A stretch of 64,000 nt of DNA from positions 806,001-870,000 of the forward strand of contig CAVUOA010000009.1 in NCBI GenBank assembly GCA_963742955.1. Direction: 5' to 3'. The translations under genes and the position numbers were made by a program. Of this stretch, positions 1-8,739 are shown piece after piece. The stretch is from CAVUOA01 sp963742955. Its GTDB lineage: Bacteria; Bacteroidota; Ignavibacteria; Tepidaquicellales; OLB5. The notes under the pieces are model-generated. The model did no database searches and had not been told where the DNA came from. It was given only the letters and a program-made list of their open reading frames with translations. Position 1 is the stretch's first letter. The number at the start of each line of letters is the position of its first letter.

Positions 1-187
1 CGGGAATTATAGTGAGAAGATTTGCTTTTCAATATTTACGCTAATTGCTTATATTAAGACTGATTATTTATAAACATCAGTAGGCTTAGGTTAGCGAAAC
101 AGGCTTCGGTACAGCACGCCATATGGTTCAGGTGCAGATACAGTAAATACCTTACTGCTTCCCGAGTTATCGGCAGAAAGGATATAT
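1..187. other. Leader region upstream of radical SAM gene
   Basis: No convincing gene is seen. The stretch is AT-rich and ends in a purine-rich ribosome-binding-like sequence (aaaggata) a few bases before the ATG at 188. Confidence 0.4.
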
Positions 188-1495
188 ATGAAACTATTAC
201 TGGTTTCACCCTGCAGGGATGAAAACATCCGCTTCGCGCATTCACTCCGCATTCCTCAAATTTCACTTAACATTATTGCTTCGCTTACACCGCCTAATTA
301 CGATATAAAAATTGTTGAAGAAGAAGTCGGACCTGTTAACCTCGATGAAGATTGTGATATTGTGGGCATCAGCACAATGACTTCAAACGCTCCGAGAGCA
401 TACCGCATGGCAGATGAGTTTAAAAAGCGGGGCAAAACAGTTATACTGGGCGGCGTTCACCCGACCGTACTGCCCGAGGAGGCAAAACTTCATGCAGACT
501 CCGTTGTAATCGGCGAAGCGGAAGATACATGGGGCGCGCTGCTGAACGATTTTGAACAGGGCACGCTGCAGAAATTTTATAAATCAAACCACCCGGATGT
601 TTCGCATTACCCGCTTCCGAAGCGTGAGCTCTCACCGAAAGCTAAAGCATTGTTCGATGTTAAGCCGATTGTAACAACACGCGGGTGTCCGTATGACTGC
701 GATTTCTGCGCCGTCCCGAAATTCTTCGGCAGAAAGCTGCGCTCACTTCCTGTTGAAAAAGTCGTTTGCGATATTAAAGCATCCAAAGGGAAAATTTTTC
801 TTTTCCTCGATGATAATATTATCGGCTCTCCGAAATATGCAAAGGAGCTGTTCAAAGCAATCGAACCGCTCAATATAAAGTGGGTGGGGCAGGCATCCAT
901 GTCATTTGTGAAAGATACCGAGCTTATGCGCCTTGCCGCCAAAAGCGGGTGTACGGTGCTCTTCTTCGGACTGGAGTCGGTTTCGACTAAAGCGCTTAAG
1001 CGCATGGGCAAATCAATTAAACAGCTCGAAGCAAACGCAGATGCAATAAAAAAAATTAAGGATTTCGGAATTGTGTTTCATGCGTCCATGGTGTTCGGTT
1101 TCGATGAGGAAGAGAAATCTATCTTTTCTGAAACGCTCGAATTTCTTGTAAAGAATAAAATTGCAACCGTATCATTCAACATTCTTACGCCATACCCGGG
1201 CACACGGATTTATGACCGCTTTAAAAGCGAGGGCAGGCTGCTCACTGAAGACTGGAAATTCTATGACCATAACTCGGTTGTCTTTAAACCAAAGAACATG
1301 ACGCCCCGGGAGCTTCTTGAAGGACACCTTTGGGCTCGGAAACATTTCTACTCGCTCGGCTCAATTGCAAAACGATTCACAGGAACGCTCCGCCATCCAC
1401 TGCTTTACACTGCGATGAATCTGGGATACAGAAAAAGCATTAAGCTCGATACCGATAACCTTGGTAACGAGATATTGCGGTTACATGCAGCATGA
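188..1495 (+). CDS. B12-binding-type radical SAM protein
   Basis: This 435-residue protein has the two-part layout of the B12-binding radical SAM superfamily. Residues 1-125 form a Rossmann-like cobalamin-binding-type domain (DIVGISTMT, then GGVHPT near 88-93) without the classical DxHxxG motif. The radical SAM core follows, with the 4Fe-4S/SAM motif at C167, C171 and C174 (RGCPYDCDFC) and typical downstream strands (FLDDN, FFGLES, MVFGFDEE, LTPYPGT). Proteins of this architecture modify lipids, tetrapyrroles or natural products through a 5'-deoxyadenosyl radical. The substrate cannot be read from the sequence. The ATG at 188 has a purine-rich RBS just upstream. It has no operon partner, because a repeat-rich stretch follows. 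The class is secure and the specific function unknown. Confidence 0.85.
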   Translation: MKLLLVSPCRDENIRFAHSLRIPQISLNIIASLTPPNYDIKIVEEEVGPVNLDEDCDIVGISTMTSNAPRAYRMADEFKKRGKTVILGGVHPTVLPEEAKLHADSVVIGEAEDTWGALLNDFEQGTLQKFYKSNHPDVSHYPLPKRELSPKAKALFDVKPIVTTRGCPYDCDFCAVPKFFGRKLRSLPVEKVVCDIKASKGKIFLFLDDNIIGSPKYAKELFKAIEPLNIKWVGQASMSFVKDTELMRLAAKSGCTVLFFGLESVSTKALKRMGKSIKQLEANADAIKKIKDFGIVFHASMVFGFDEEEKSIFSETLEFLVKNKIATVSFNILTPYPGTRIYDRFKSEGRLLTEDWKFYDHNSVVFKPKNMTPRELLEGHLWARKHFYSLGSIAKRFTGTLRHPLLYTAMNLGYRKSIKLDTDNLGNEILRLHAA

Positions 1496-1622
1496 AATAC
1501 CGGGCGGAGGATGTCCCAAATTCTCAGGGTTATTCCGGACTTGGTCCGGAATCCGATTATATATATAATTGTGTTGTATTGGTCCGCGGTTGGCAGAAAG
1601 CCGAAGATAACCATTCCTGAAC

Positions 1623-1690
1623 GCCTGCCTGTCTATCTATCTGCAATAGGCAGACAACAGGTAGACCTGCTGCAGGCAGGGAGTCGAAGG
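1623..1690 (+). repeat. 68-bp inverted repeat, left arm
   Basis: The reverse complement of these 68 bases occurs without mismatch at 7387-7454. The unit is itself rich in short palindromes (gcctgcctg, ctgcaggcag). The two arms bracket the restriction-like island A. Confidence 0.95.
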
Positions 1691-1765
1691 ACAATTCTTA
1701 CTTTTCCTGTATTTTTAACTTTCTTTTGCGTCATTGCGAGTGCAGCGAAGCAATCTCAACTTAAT

Positions 1766-1828
1766 AAACTTTACGAACTTTACGAACTTTACAAACTTTA
1801 TGAACTTTACGAACTTTACGAACTTTAT
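1766..1828 (+). repeat. 9-bp tandem repeat (gaactttac), 7 units
   Basis: Seven consecutive 9-bp units, consensus gaactttac with a/g variation at position 1 and c/t at position 9. It lies between a dispersed repeat and island A. This is a simple minisatellite without spacers, so it is not a CRISPR array. Confidence 0.9.
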
Positions 1829-2056
1829 AAACTATTTTACTTACCCAAGATACTCTTTACTGCCATGCTATAAGAAGAAGAATTTTTGCCACCCCGATGT
1901 TTATCCCCGATGCATACGGGACAGGCTGGGCAGGCACAGAGGAATTTGTAATAGTAAAGTCGCAGGATATTTTACTTTTATAAGTTGTGAGAAATGAGTA
2001 AATTAGAAATTATTGACCACAAAGACACAAAGGCACAAAGTAAAACACAAAAATAA

Positions 2057-5000
2057 ATGGCTTCACTTGAATCTGCCTACGAAAATGTATCAAAACTTGT
2101 TGAGGATTTTAAAAACAACGAGCAATACTACATCACACCTAAATACTCAGAGGCACAGGTAAGAAAAGACTATCTCGATAAATTTTTTATTGCGCTCGGG
2201 TGGGACGTTAACCATGATGAACAAAAAGACCCTTACCGGCAGGAAGTAAAAGTAGAAAAAGCTGTTGCAGTTGAAAGTGCATCAAAGCGGGCGGATTATG
2301 CATTTTACCTTTCACCAAATTTCAGAGAACCGGTTTTTTATGTTGAAGCCAAAAAACCCGCGCATGACCTTCTGAACCCATATTATTATTTTCAGGCAAT
2401 CAGGTACGGATGGAATGCAAAACACCTGTGATTATTCTAACCGATTTTGAGGAATTTCATATTATCGATTCAAGATACAAGCCGAATATTAAAACTGCCG
2501 TTGACAGAAAGCTCCAGCAATATCATTATACCGATTATCTTGATAAAGAGAAATTCGCAAAAATCTATTATTTGTTTTCGCGTGAATCAGTAGAAAGCAA
2601 CAGCATTGGAAATTATGCCGATGCGCTTAAAAAAATCAGGGGTAAAGCAATTCGAAAAGGCGCGCTGGCGGGTATTTACAAAAGTATTGATGAATCTTTC
2701 TTAGAAGAGCTTGATGAAATCAGAGACCACCTTGCAAAAGCGTTCAAAAAAAATCAAACCCCAATCTTGAAAGTGATGAACTTACCGAAGCAGTTCAAGT
2801 TACCATAGACAGACTTGTTTTTATAAGATTCCTTGAAGCAAAACTTATTGAAGGGGAATCTCATATAAGTCACGACGTCTCTAATCATAAGGCGGCTATT
2901 TAAGAAAAGGTACAGTATGGAAAGAATTTTATAACAGACAGCAGAGCGCTTGATGCAAAATATAATGGAATTGTTTTTAAACAGCACAATATAATTGATA
3001 CTGAAGGATTTAATGCACCGGATGACAAAGTTTTCGGTGATATATGCAAGGAACTTTCGCAGGAAGACTCGCCTTATGATTTCAATTTAATTCCAATTCA
3101 TATACTCGGCTCTATATATGAGCGTTTTCTAGGAAAAGTTGTACATGCAACTGATAAACATGTAAAGATTGAAGAAAAACCCGAAGTAAGAAAGGCAGGC
3201 GGAGTTTATTACACTCCGCAGTATATAGTAAAATATATTGTTGATAACACTATAGGTAAGCTGATTGAAGGCAAATCGCCGAAAGAAATTTCAAAGCTGC
3301 GCTTTGCCGATATTTCATGCGGAAGCGGCTCGTTCCTGATTACTGTTTTTGATACACTGTTGAGTACATTGGCAAATGGTATCAATCGCACCCTGATACA
3401 GCTAAAAAAGACGGCGGCAGATTAAATAACGGGATGTGGGTTTTATCACTTCACCAAAAACGTGACATCCTGCTCAAAAAATATTTACGGTGTTGATATA
3501 GACTACCAGGCGGTTGAGGTAACACAGCTTTCATTATTTTTAAAACTGCTTGAAGATGAAACACTTGCAACCGCGCAGGAAATGCAAACTTTATTTAAAG
3601 AAAGAATACTGCCTGATTTAAGCAAAAATATTGTTTGCGGCAACTCGCTTATTCGGAACAGATATTTCTTCCGGCTCTCTGTTTGATTCTGATGAAGAAA
3701 GAAAAATTAATGCAAGGGGAACTGAGGATAGGTTCCCCGCATATTTTTCACTCTTATAAAGGGGGCAAGAGAGATGACGGTTCCCCCTTATAAAGGGGGT
3801 CAGGGGGATGGAGCAAACCGAGGTTTTGATGCGATTATAGGAAATCAACCATATGTTAATATTTAGTATGTTGATAAAATTACAAAAGATTATTTGAAAG
3901 AAAAATATAACGTATATGCTGGGAAAGCAGACTTACTATATTTTTTCTTCGAGAAGGCATTAAAGATCTTAAAAAAAGATTCTTTTTTAGGTTTAATTAC
4001 TTCAAGATATTTTGTAGAAGCTACTGATGCAAAACCATTAAGAAAATATATAAAGAAAATGAAAATATTGTAGAATTTATAGATTTTAAAGATCATAGTG
4101 TTTTCAAAGGTATCGGTATCCATTCAATAATATCAATTATAGAAAAAAATAAAATTAAATTGACAAAAATAAAACTAATAAAGTCAATTATTGAGCATCC
4201 TATTATAGATGAAAAGAATTTTGATATTTTTACGATTACTTTAAATAATGAAGATTGGACGTTTACAAACAAAGTTGAAAAAGTATTGTTTGAAAAATTA
4301 AATACAATATCTAACAGACTTGGAGACCTTGCAACAATAGAACAAGGACAGAAATCAGGTCTTAATCATGTTTTTGGTATTGACTATGAACTTGCAAATC
4401 GGTTGGAAAAAGAACCACTAAGAAAACTTATCAAAAATAGTCATATAAAAAGATATTACGCTAATTACAAAGATATGTATTTGATATATGCAGATTCTAA
4501 TTTTAACTTAGACGACTATCCTAAAATAAAAAATTACCTATTACAATTCAAAAAGGAGCTAATTGCACGTGCAGAAGCTAAAGACTATCTATATCCGTGG
4601 TATAGGTTACAAAGACCACGTGATAAAAAATTGTTTGATGCTAAAGAAAAAATTATCGTTCCATATAGAGCAGAATATAATAAATTTGCGTATGATGACA
4701 AACAATACTTCAATGACGGGGGTGATATTAGAATAATAGTAATAAATAAGAATGAAGATTATGGAACAAAATTCTGTTTAGGTATCTTGAACTCCAGACT
4801 TAATGAACTTCTATTATCAGTTTATTGGTAGAAGAAAAGGTAAAATGTTAGAATATTTCGTCGAGCCTCTTGCAAAAATTCCAATTATTAAAATTAATTT
4901 TTCTAATCTTGCTCAAAAATCCCAGCACGATAAATTGGTATCACTAGTTGACCAGATGCTTGAGGCAAAGAAGAATCAAATGGAATCAACTACCGAGCGC

Positions 5001-5117
5001 GATAAATCATTTTGGGAAAACAAATGCAGCTCGCTTGATAAGCAAATAGACTCTCTGGTTTACGAGCTTTACGGTTTGACCGAAGAAGAAATAAAGATAG
5101 TGGAAAATAATAACTAA
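2057..5117 (+). pseudogene. Eco57I-like type IIG restriction-methylase, multiply disrupted
   Basis: Read across frames, this is one protein of about 1000 residues. The N-terminus has a possible PD-(D/E)XK endonuclease segment (RADYAFY ... FYVEAKKP). A helical region follows, with the family-typical DRLVFIRFLE near 2810. Next come the N6-adenine methyltransferase motifs: SAM-binding ISCGSGSFL near 3315, and NQPY near 3845 where NPPY is usual. The C-terminal half resembles a TaqI-type target-recognition domain (LGDLATIEQGQKSG, LNEFYYQF). The frame is broken at least seven times (about 2418, 2752, 2930, 3370, 3470, 3655, 4065, 4815), often in A-runs. There is an in-frame TAG at about 3865, and a palindromic repeat sits inside the coding region at 3752-3799. 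As written it cannot make one enzyme. Real decay and sequencing error probably both contribute. Confidence 0.8.
3752..3799. repeat. Palindromic repeat inside the restriction-methylase
   Basis: cttataaaggggg followed by cccccttataaaggggg (perfect at 3783-3799), lying between the LFDSDEE and FDAIIGNQPY segments of the methylase. Related ccccctttataaa or cccttacaaaggggg sequences are intergenic elsewhere (7368-7384, 35692-35706, 42110-42125, 42590-42606). Confidence 0.75.
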
Positions 5118-5130
5118 AATAAAATACATC

Positions 5131-6371
5131 ATGGCAACAAGAATTTTACATTGCGGAAAAAATATTGAAAATTACAATATTTGTGTGGATGAAAAAGTTG
5201 CTGGGTTCACAGCGGGTGGTCCATCTACTGGTGATTTAATTTATCTGGTTGTAAGAGTTGGAAAAAAATCACTTTGTGGGGCAAGATTCACATTAAATGA
5301 AATTACTGATTATAAGCCTTGGCCAGACTCTGAAAATTACGTTCTGAGTTATACTATACAAAATATTGAATACTGTAAACCATTTGATATTTCAGTACTG
5401 GCTGGACCAGGTGGCCCATTGGGCGTTAAAATACTTGCAAGCAGCAAAAGAAATCAAAGAACATGATGCAGTAGACTTACTAAACTCGCAATTCAATTCA
5501 AATAAAGCAGATATATTTCTTTCCACATGCTGAATCTCCACAACCAGCAGCACCTGAAGAGAACATTTACGAAATTGAAAATGAAAAAGAATTTGCAAAA
5601 GCATTAAAAGAAGATCCTGACCTAAAAATCAACATAATGGGGACTTTCCAGACAATAAATTTTACTAACGAAAATGATATTGTAAGAGGACTCGAAAAGC
5701 TTGTAAATGAAAATTTTTACATGTTATTTCAGCAATTTCCCGAAGATAAATCCATTTTGATACCTGATAACCGGAAGTTTTTTACTCGTCATGTAAAAAA
5801 AGACGAAACGTATGTTGCAGGTGTAAGTGGTATACCAGACGCTTTATTAATATTATTTAACAAAAGAGATCCCATACAAATCAATTTAATTGAATACGAG
5901 TGTTATGGTGAGAATAAAACCAGATCATCTGCAAAATCGGATTACTTAAATACGCATATTATACCGCAGCTAATGAGATTTGCGGCAACTTTCAGTATTA
6001 TTACCGAGCAATTTACGCGAGACAACGCAATTAAAGACTGGATAAGCAAAATAATAAAATACATTAATGAAAATCCAGATCTTGAAAAGAAGTTCACACA
6101 ATGGGTAAAAGAAATCAATCCCCTTATTAGAGAAAAAGCTATTGATCTCGAAATAACAAAGTTGCTTGAATCGGCTTTCAAAAAAAATCTTCGTGTCATG
6201 CTAATCATTGATGAATTAACATCAGAGCAAAAATCAACTATCAGAAATGTAATAAATTCATTCAAGCTTGGAAACGAAAAAGGCGTTGATTTTGAAGGAT
6301 ATGTAATAAAACTTATTCAGAGTATAAGGATAAATGATAAAGAAGCTGAGTACGCTTTAACAGTACAATAA
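5131..6371 (+). CDS. Possible EVE/PUA-like plus PD-(D/E)XK nuclease fusion (frameshifted)
   Basis: Joining three frames gives a protein of about 410 residues starting at ATG 5131, 13 bases after the methylase. The first 110 residues (AGGPSTGDLIYLVVRVGKK ... WPDSENYVLSYTI ... CKPFDIS) have the strand order and GDL.Y / WPD..NY features of EVE-like domains, which bind modified bases. After an acidic linker, the C-terminal half (from about 5640) carries GIPDALLI followed by INLIEYECYGENK. That matches the D...ExE/K spacing of PD-(D/E)XK nucleases. The indels lie near 5420 (joined frame reads WALKYLQAAKEIKEHDAVD) and near 5520. Both domain calls are my pattern reading, not an alignment. The context, beside a restriction-methylase, supports a defence role. 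Confidence 0.5.
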
Positions 6372-6387
6372 TAAAAAATAATATTTT

Positions 6388-6993
6388 ATGATTTTTGCTT
6401 TATATAATTGTTTTCAGTATTATCTTGGTTTAGGTATGTACTCACCAAAAAAACTTCTTGCTCAAGGTGCAATGCTAGCATCACCACATCTTTTAAATAA
6501 TCCAGACATGTTTCATACTGGAGATATATATCTACTTCATACTCGTTATTCTTTTTTAAGCTGGCTAGTCATGTATTATGAGCCATCACCTTGGTCACAT
6601 ACAGGTACAATTTCCCAGAATAAAAATTCCATTGATGCAACAACTTCGGGTGTAATTGAGCATCCAATATCAGATTATTTAGATAATAAATCTTACATAT
6701 TGATATATAGACCTAATGTTAATACAGAAAACTGTGAAAATTCAATAAACAAAATGCGTTCACAATTTCTTGGTATGCAATATGGTTGGAGAACGGTGTT
6801 TTACATATTTTTGGTAACCGTATATAACAAAAAAAGAAGTTACAGAATTAAATACACATTAGATTTTTTATTCATTATTTTTTTAATTAATTTAATTTTC
6901 CAGAATAATACAATTTTTTGGATTAGTCTAATCTTTTCTGTTTTTAATATTCTAATAATTTTATGGAATGGGTTTAGGGGAAGATATAATTAG
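6388..6993 (+). CDS. YiiX/YebB-like (permuted NlpC/P60) membrane protein
   Basis: A 201-residue protein of two parts. Residues 40-125 (GDIYLLHTRYSF ... WSHTGTI ... IDATTSGVIEHPI) follow the pattern of permuted papain-like YiiX/YebB proteins, which bind or hydrolyse amide or acyl bonds. The conserved histidine is in the WSHTG segment. The downstream Cys-containing motif that normally completes the active site is not visible, because the sequence runs from MQYGWRTVFYIF straight into two hydrophobic segments (about 155-195). It may therefore be non-catalytic. It starts 16 bases after the previous gene, on the same strand, and is very AT-rich like it. The fold call is moderate. Confidence 0.5.
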   Translation: MIFALYNCFQYYLGLGMYSPKKLLAQGAMLASPHLLNNPDMFHTGDIYLLHTRYSFLSWLVMYYEPSPWSHTGTISQNKNSIDATTSGVIEHPISDYLDNKSYILIYRPNVNTENCENSINKMRSQFLGMQYGWRTVFYIFLVTVYNKKRSYRIKYTLDFLFIIFLINLIFQNNTIFWISLIFSVFNILIILWNGFRGRYN

Positions 6994-8206
6994 CCAATAT
7001 CAGTTCTAAAGTCTTTTTATTTTTCAGTCCCAGCTGAGTCTATCGCAGCCTGTCTGCAAAAGGCAGAAGGACTCAGCGAAAACATACACACTTTGCCGCT
7101 TCGTGCCCTCTCTCCCGGTGTAAAAAAGATTTTCTGAGATTGCTTCGGTCGTTCCTCCCTCGCAATGACAAATACCTTTTTTGTGTTTTTCCCTGTGCCC
7201 CTGCTGCTCTGTCGGAGCCTGTCCCGATATGCATCGGGGCTAAACATCGGGGCGGTTCCATTCGACGGAGTTTATCCCGATATACATCGGGGCTCAGGAT
7301 TTTACCTCTCTTTGAGACTGCCGCGCCGCGCATCCATCCCCCTCCGAAGGAGTCCTTTGGACTATCCCCCTTTAGTAAGGGGGAATCCTTCGACTCCCTG
7401 CCTGCTGCAGGTCTACCTGTTGTCTGCCTATTGCAGATAGATAGACAGGCAGGCAATGACACACTTACTATATTTTTTTATACTGTTTTATCAGTACCTT
7501 ATGAAAATAATACTTGACTTTCGGGATTTTCCGTTTTAGATTTATGACCAGGATTATCAGGATTTATCTGATTAATCAGATTAATCAGATTTATCAAATT
7601 GATATTCGCGTTAATTCGTGAAATTCGTGTGAACGGTTCTTTAAAAAACATCAAAAACATGCAAAAAATCAAATGGCGGTATGAAACTGCAATTCCGGCT
7701 TAGAATCGTTATATTTTATTTAGTTACCCCCCTAATTCAGGGGTTTAAACATTTTAAAATCAACCGGTTGGAAAGCTCATAGGTAACTTAGTTACCCCCC
7801 ATACCATATAGTCAGATAGTAAAATGGGTAAACAGATAAATTGATAATTGGAATATAAAATGATTAGAAGATTAAATAATTGGAAGATATGATAATGCGT
7901 GAATAAATGAAAAAAATATGCGGAATCAATAAAACCGGGTTAATCTGCGGTTCAGACAGTTTTGGAAAACCGCAATTTTGGGGCACTTTCATAACTTGTT
8001 TTGAGAAAAAGTGCATTTAAAGGTCACTTTCATAACTTAACGTAACTTGAAGTTATGGGGGTGGGGTGTTAAAAACGGTCTGCCCCGGGGATAAACTTAA
8101 AGAAACCAAAGAACTTTCCAAAAACATGACGTTTATCATTTTAAATACTTAAGAAAATCATTAATATTGTACTGTCCGTTAATCTTATTGAAGGAGTTAC
8201 ATAACG
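6994..8206. repeat. 1.2-kb repeat-rich noncoding region
   Basis: No gene is supported. It contains an imperfect gctgagtc/gactcag palindrome (7034-7076), a cattgcgag-family element on the minus strand (7134-7170), two cccgatatRcatcgggg palindromes (7212-7290), the right arm of the 68-bp inverted repeat (7387-7454), an attaatcagattaatcaga stretch (about 7570-7595), and a structured segment at 7715-8060 with repeated agttacccccc and cactttcataactt. Confidence 0.7.
7387..7454 (-). repeat. 68-bp inverted repeat, right arm
   Basis: Exact reverse complement of 1623-1690, closing island A on the right. The distance between arms is about 5.7 kb. Confidence 0.95.
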
Positions 8207-8614
8207 ATGACATTCAAGGAATTATTAAAAACCAATCTTGATAAAATTTTATTTGACGCAACAGAATTTCTGTCGCGTTCAACACTCGAGCATTATAACC
8301 AGATGAACGCCGAGCGTCTCCGCGCCAAGCTTGCGCGCCTCTACTACGTTGCCCGCGAGTGCGCCGAATCAGGCAGAATAGAACCGATGAAAAAATACAT
8401 CGGCGAAATTGCGCCTAACAGGTTCGATTCCGGTTTTGAGCTTTATGAAGTACAAACCGCAATTAACATACTTGAAGAATGCTTTTGGAAAAATATAGTT
8501 GAAAAAGTTGACCCGGCAGAAAAAATGCCGGCTCTTGTAAAGACACAGGAAATTCTGTGCGCAGCAAAAAATACGCTGGCAAAATCATACCTTGAGTTGA
8601 AAAAAGAAGCTTGA
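8207..8614 (+). CDS. Stand-alone RsbRD N-terminal-like sensor domain protein
   Basis: A 135-residue all-helical protein. The opening ELLKTNLDKILFDATEFLS and the later NILEECFWKNIVE resemble the RsbRD N-terminal domain, a globin-like sensor module usually fused to STAS or histidine-kinase domains. Here it stands alone. An RBS (gaaggag) lies about 10 bases before ATG 8207. It faces pckG tail to tail. A signalling role is inferred from the family and no ligand can be named. Confidence 0.5.
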   Translation: MTFKELLKTNLDKILFDATEFLSRSTLEHYNQMNAERLRAKLARLYYVARECAESGRIEPMKKYIGEIAPNRFDSGFELYEVQTAINILEECFWKNIVEKVDPAEKMPALVKTQEILCAAKNTLAKSYLELKKEA

Positions 8615-8619
8615 GACCT

Positions 8620-8720
8620 TCCATTGCCGGAGTTATGGGAGGCTGTTCCTTCTGCCCGTTCTCCGGCATCAAGCTTCAATATTATAAAAAAAGGCGGTGA
8701 GATAAATCGCCGCCCTTTGA
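8620..8720. terminator. Probable terminator region between convergent genes
   Basis: Two inverted repeats fill the gap between the plus-strand gene ending at 8614 and pckG ending at 8740. They are gccggag/ctccggc (about 8623-8666) and ggcgg/ccgcc (about 8692-8713), the latter flanked by A- and T-rich bases. Confidence 0.5.
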
Positions 8721-8739
8721 AAATTAAGCTAAATCTGTT

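Larger units (their letters stand above)
1496..2056. repeat. Repeat-rich intergenic stretch
   Basis: No gene is supported here. It contains one arm of a 68-bp inverted repeat (1623-1690), a dispersed element of the cattgcgag...gaagcaatct type (1731-1757), a 9-bp tandem repeat (1766-1828) and a cccgatgcat-type palindrome near 1903-1920. Open frames across it are low complexity. Confidence 0.7.

Noticed and set aside
1766..1828. CRISPR array
   Set aside because: Direct 9-bp units with no spacers. The ggtcagaaatcaga repeat at 33792-33848 has none either.
1511..1997. Two plus-strand ORFs rich in Asn-Phe-Thr or Leu-Tyr-Glu repeats
   Set aside because: They read through a 9-bp minisatellite and dispersed repeats; low complexity in several frames.
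7017..7517. Four overlapping ORFs on both strands
   Set aside because: All are translations of palindromic and dispersed repeats, including the 68-bp inverted repeat.
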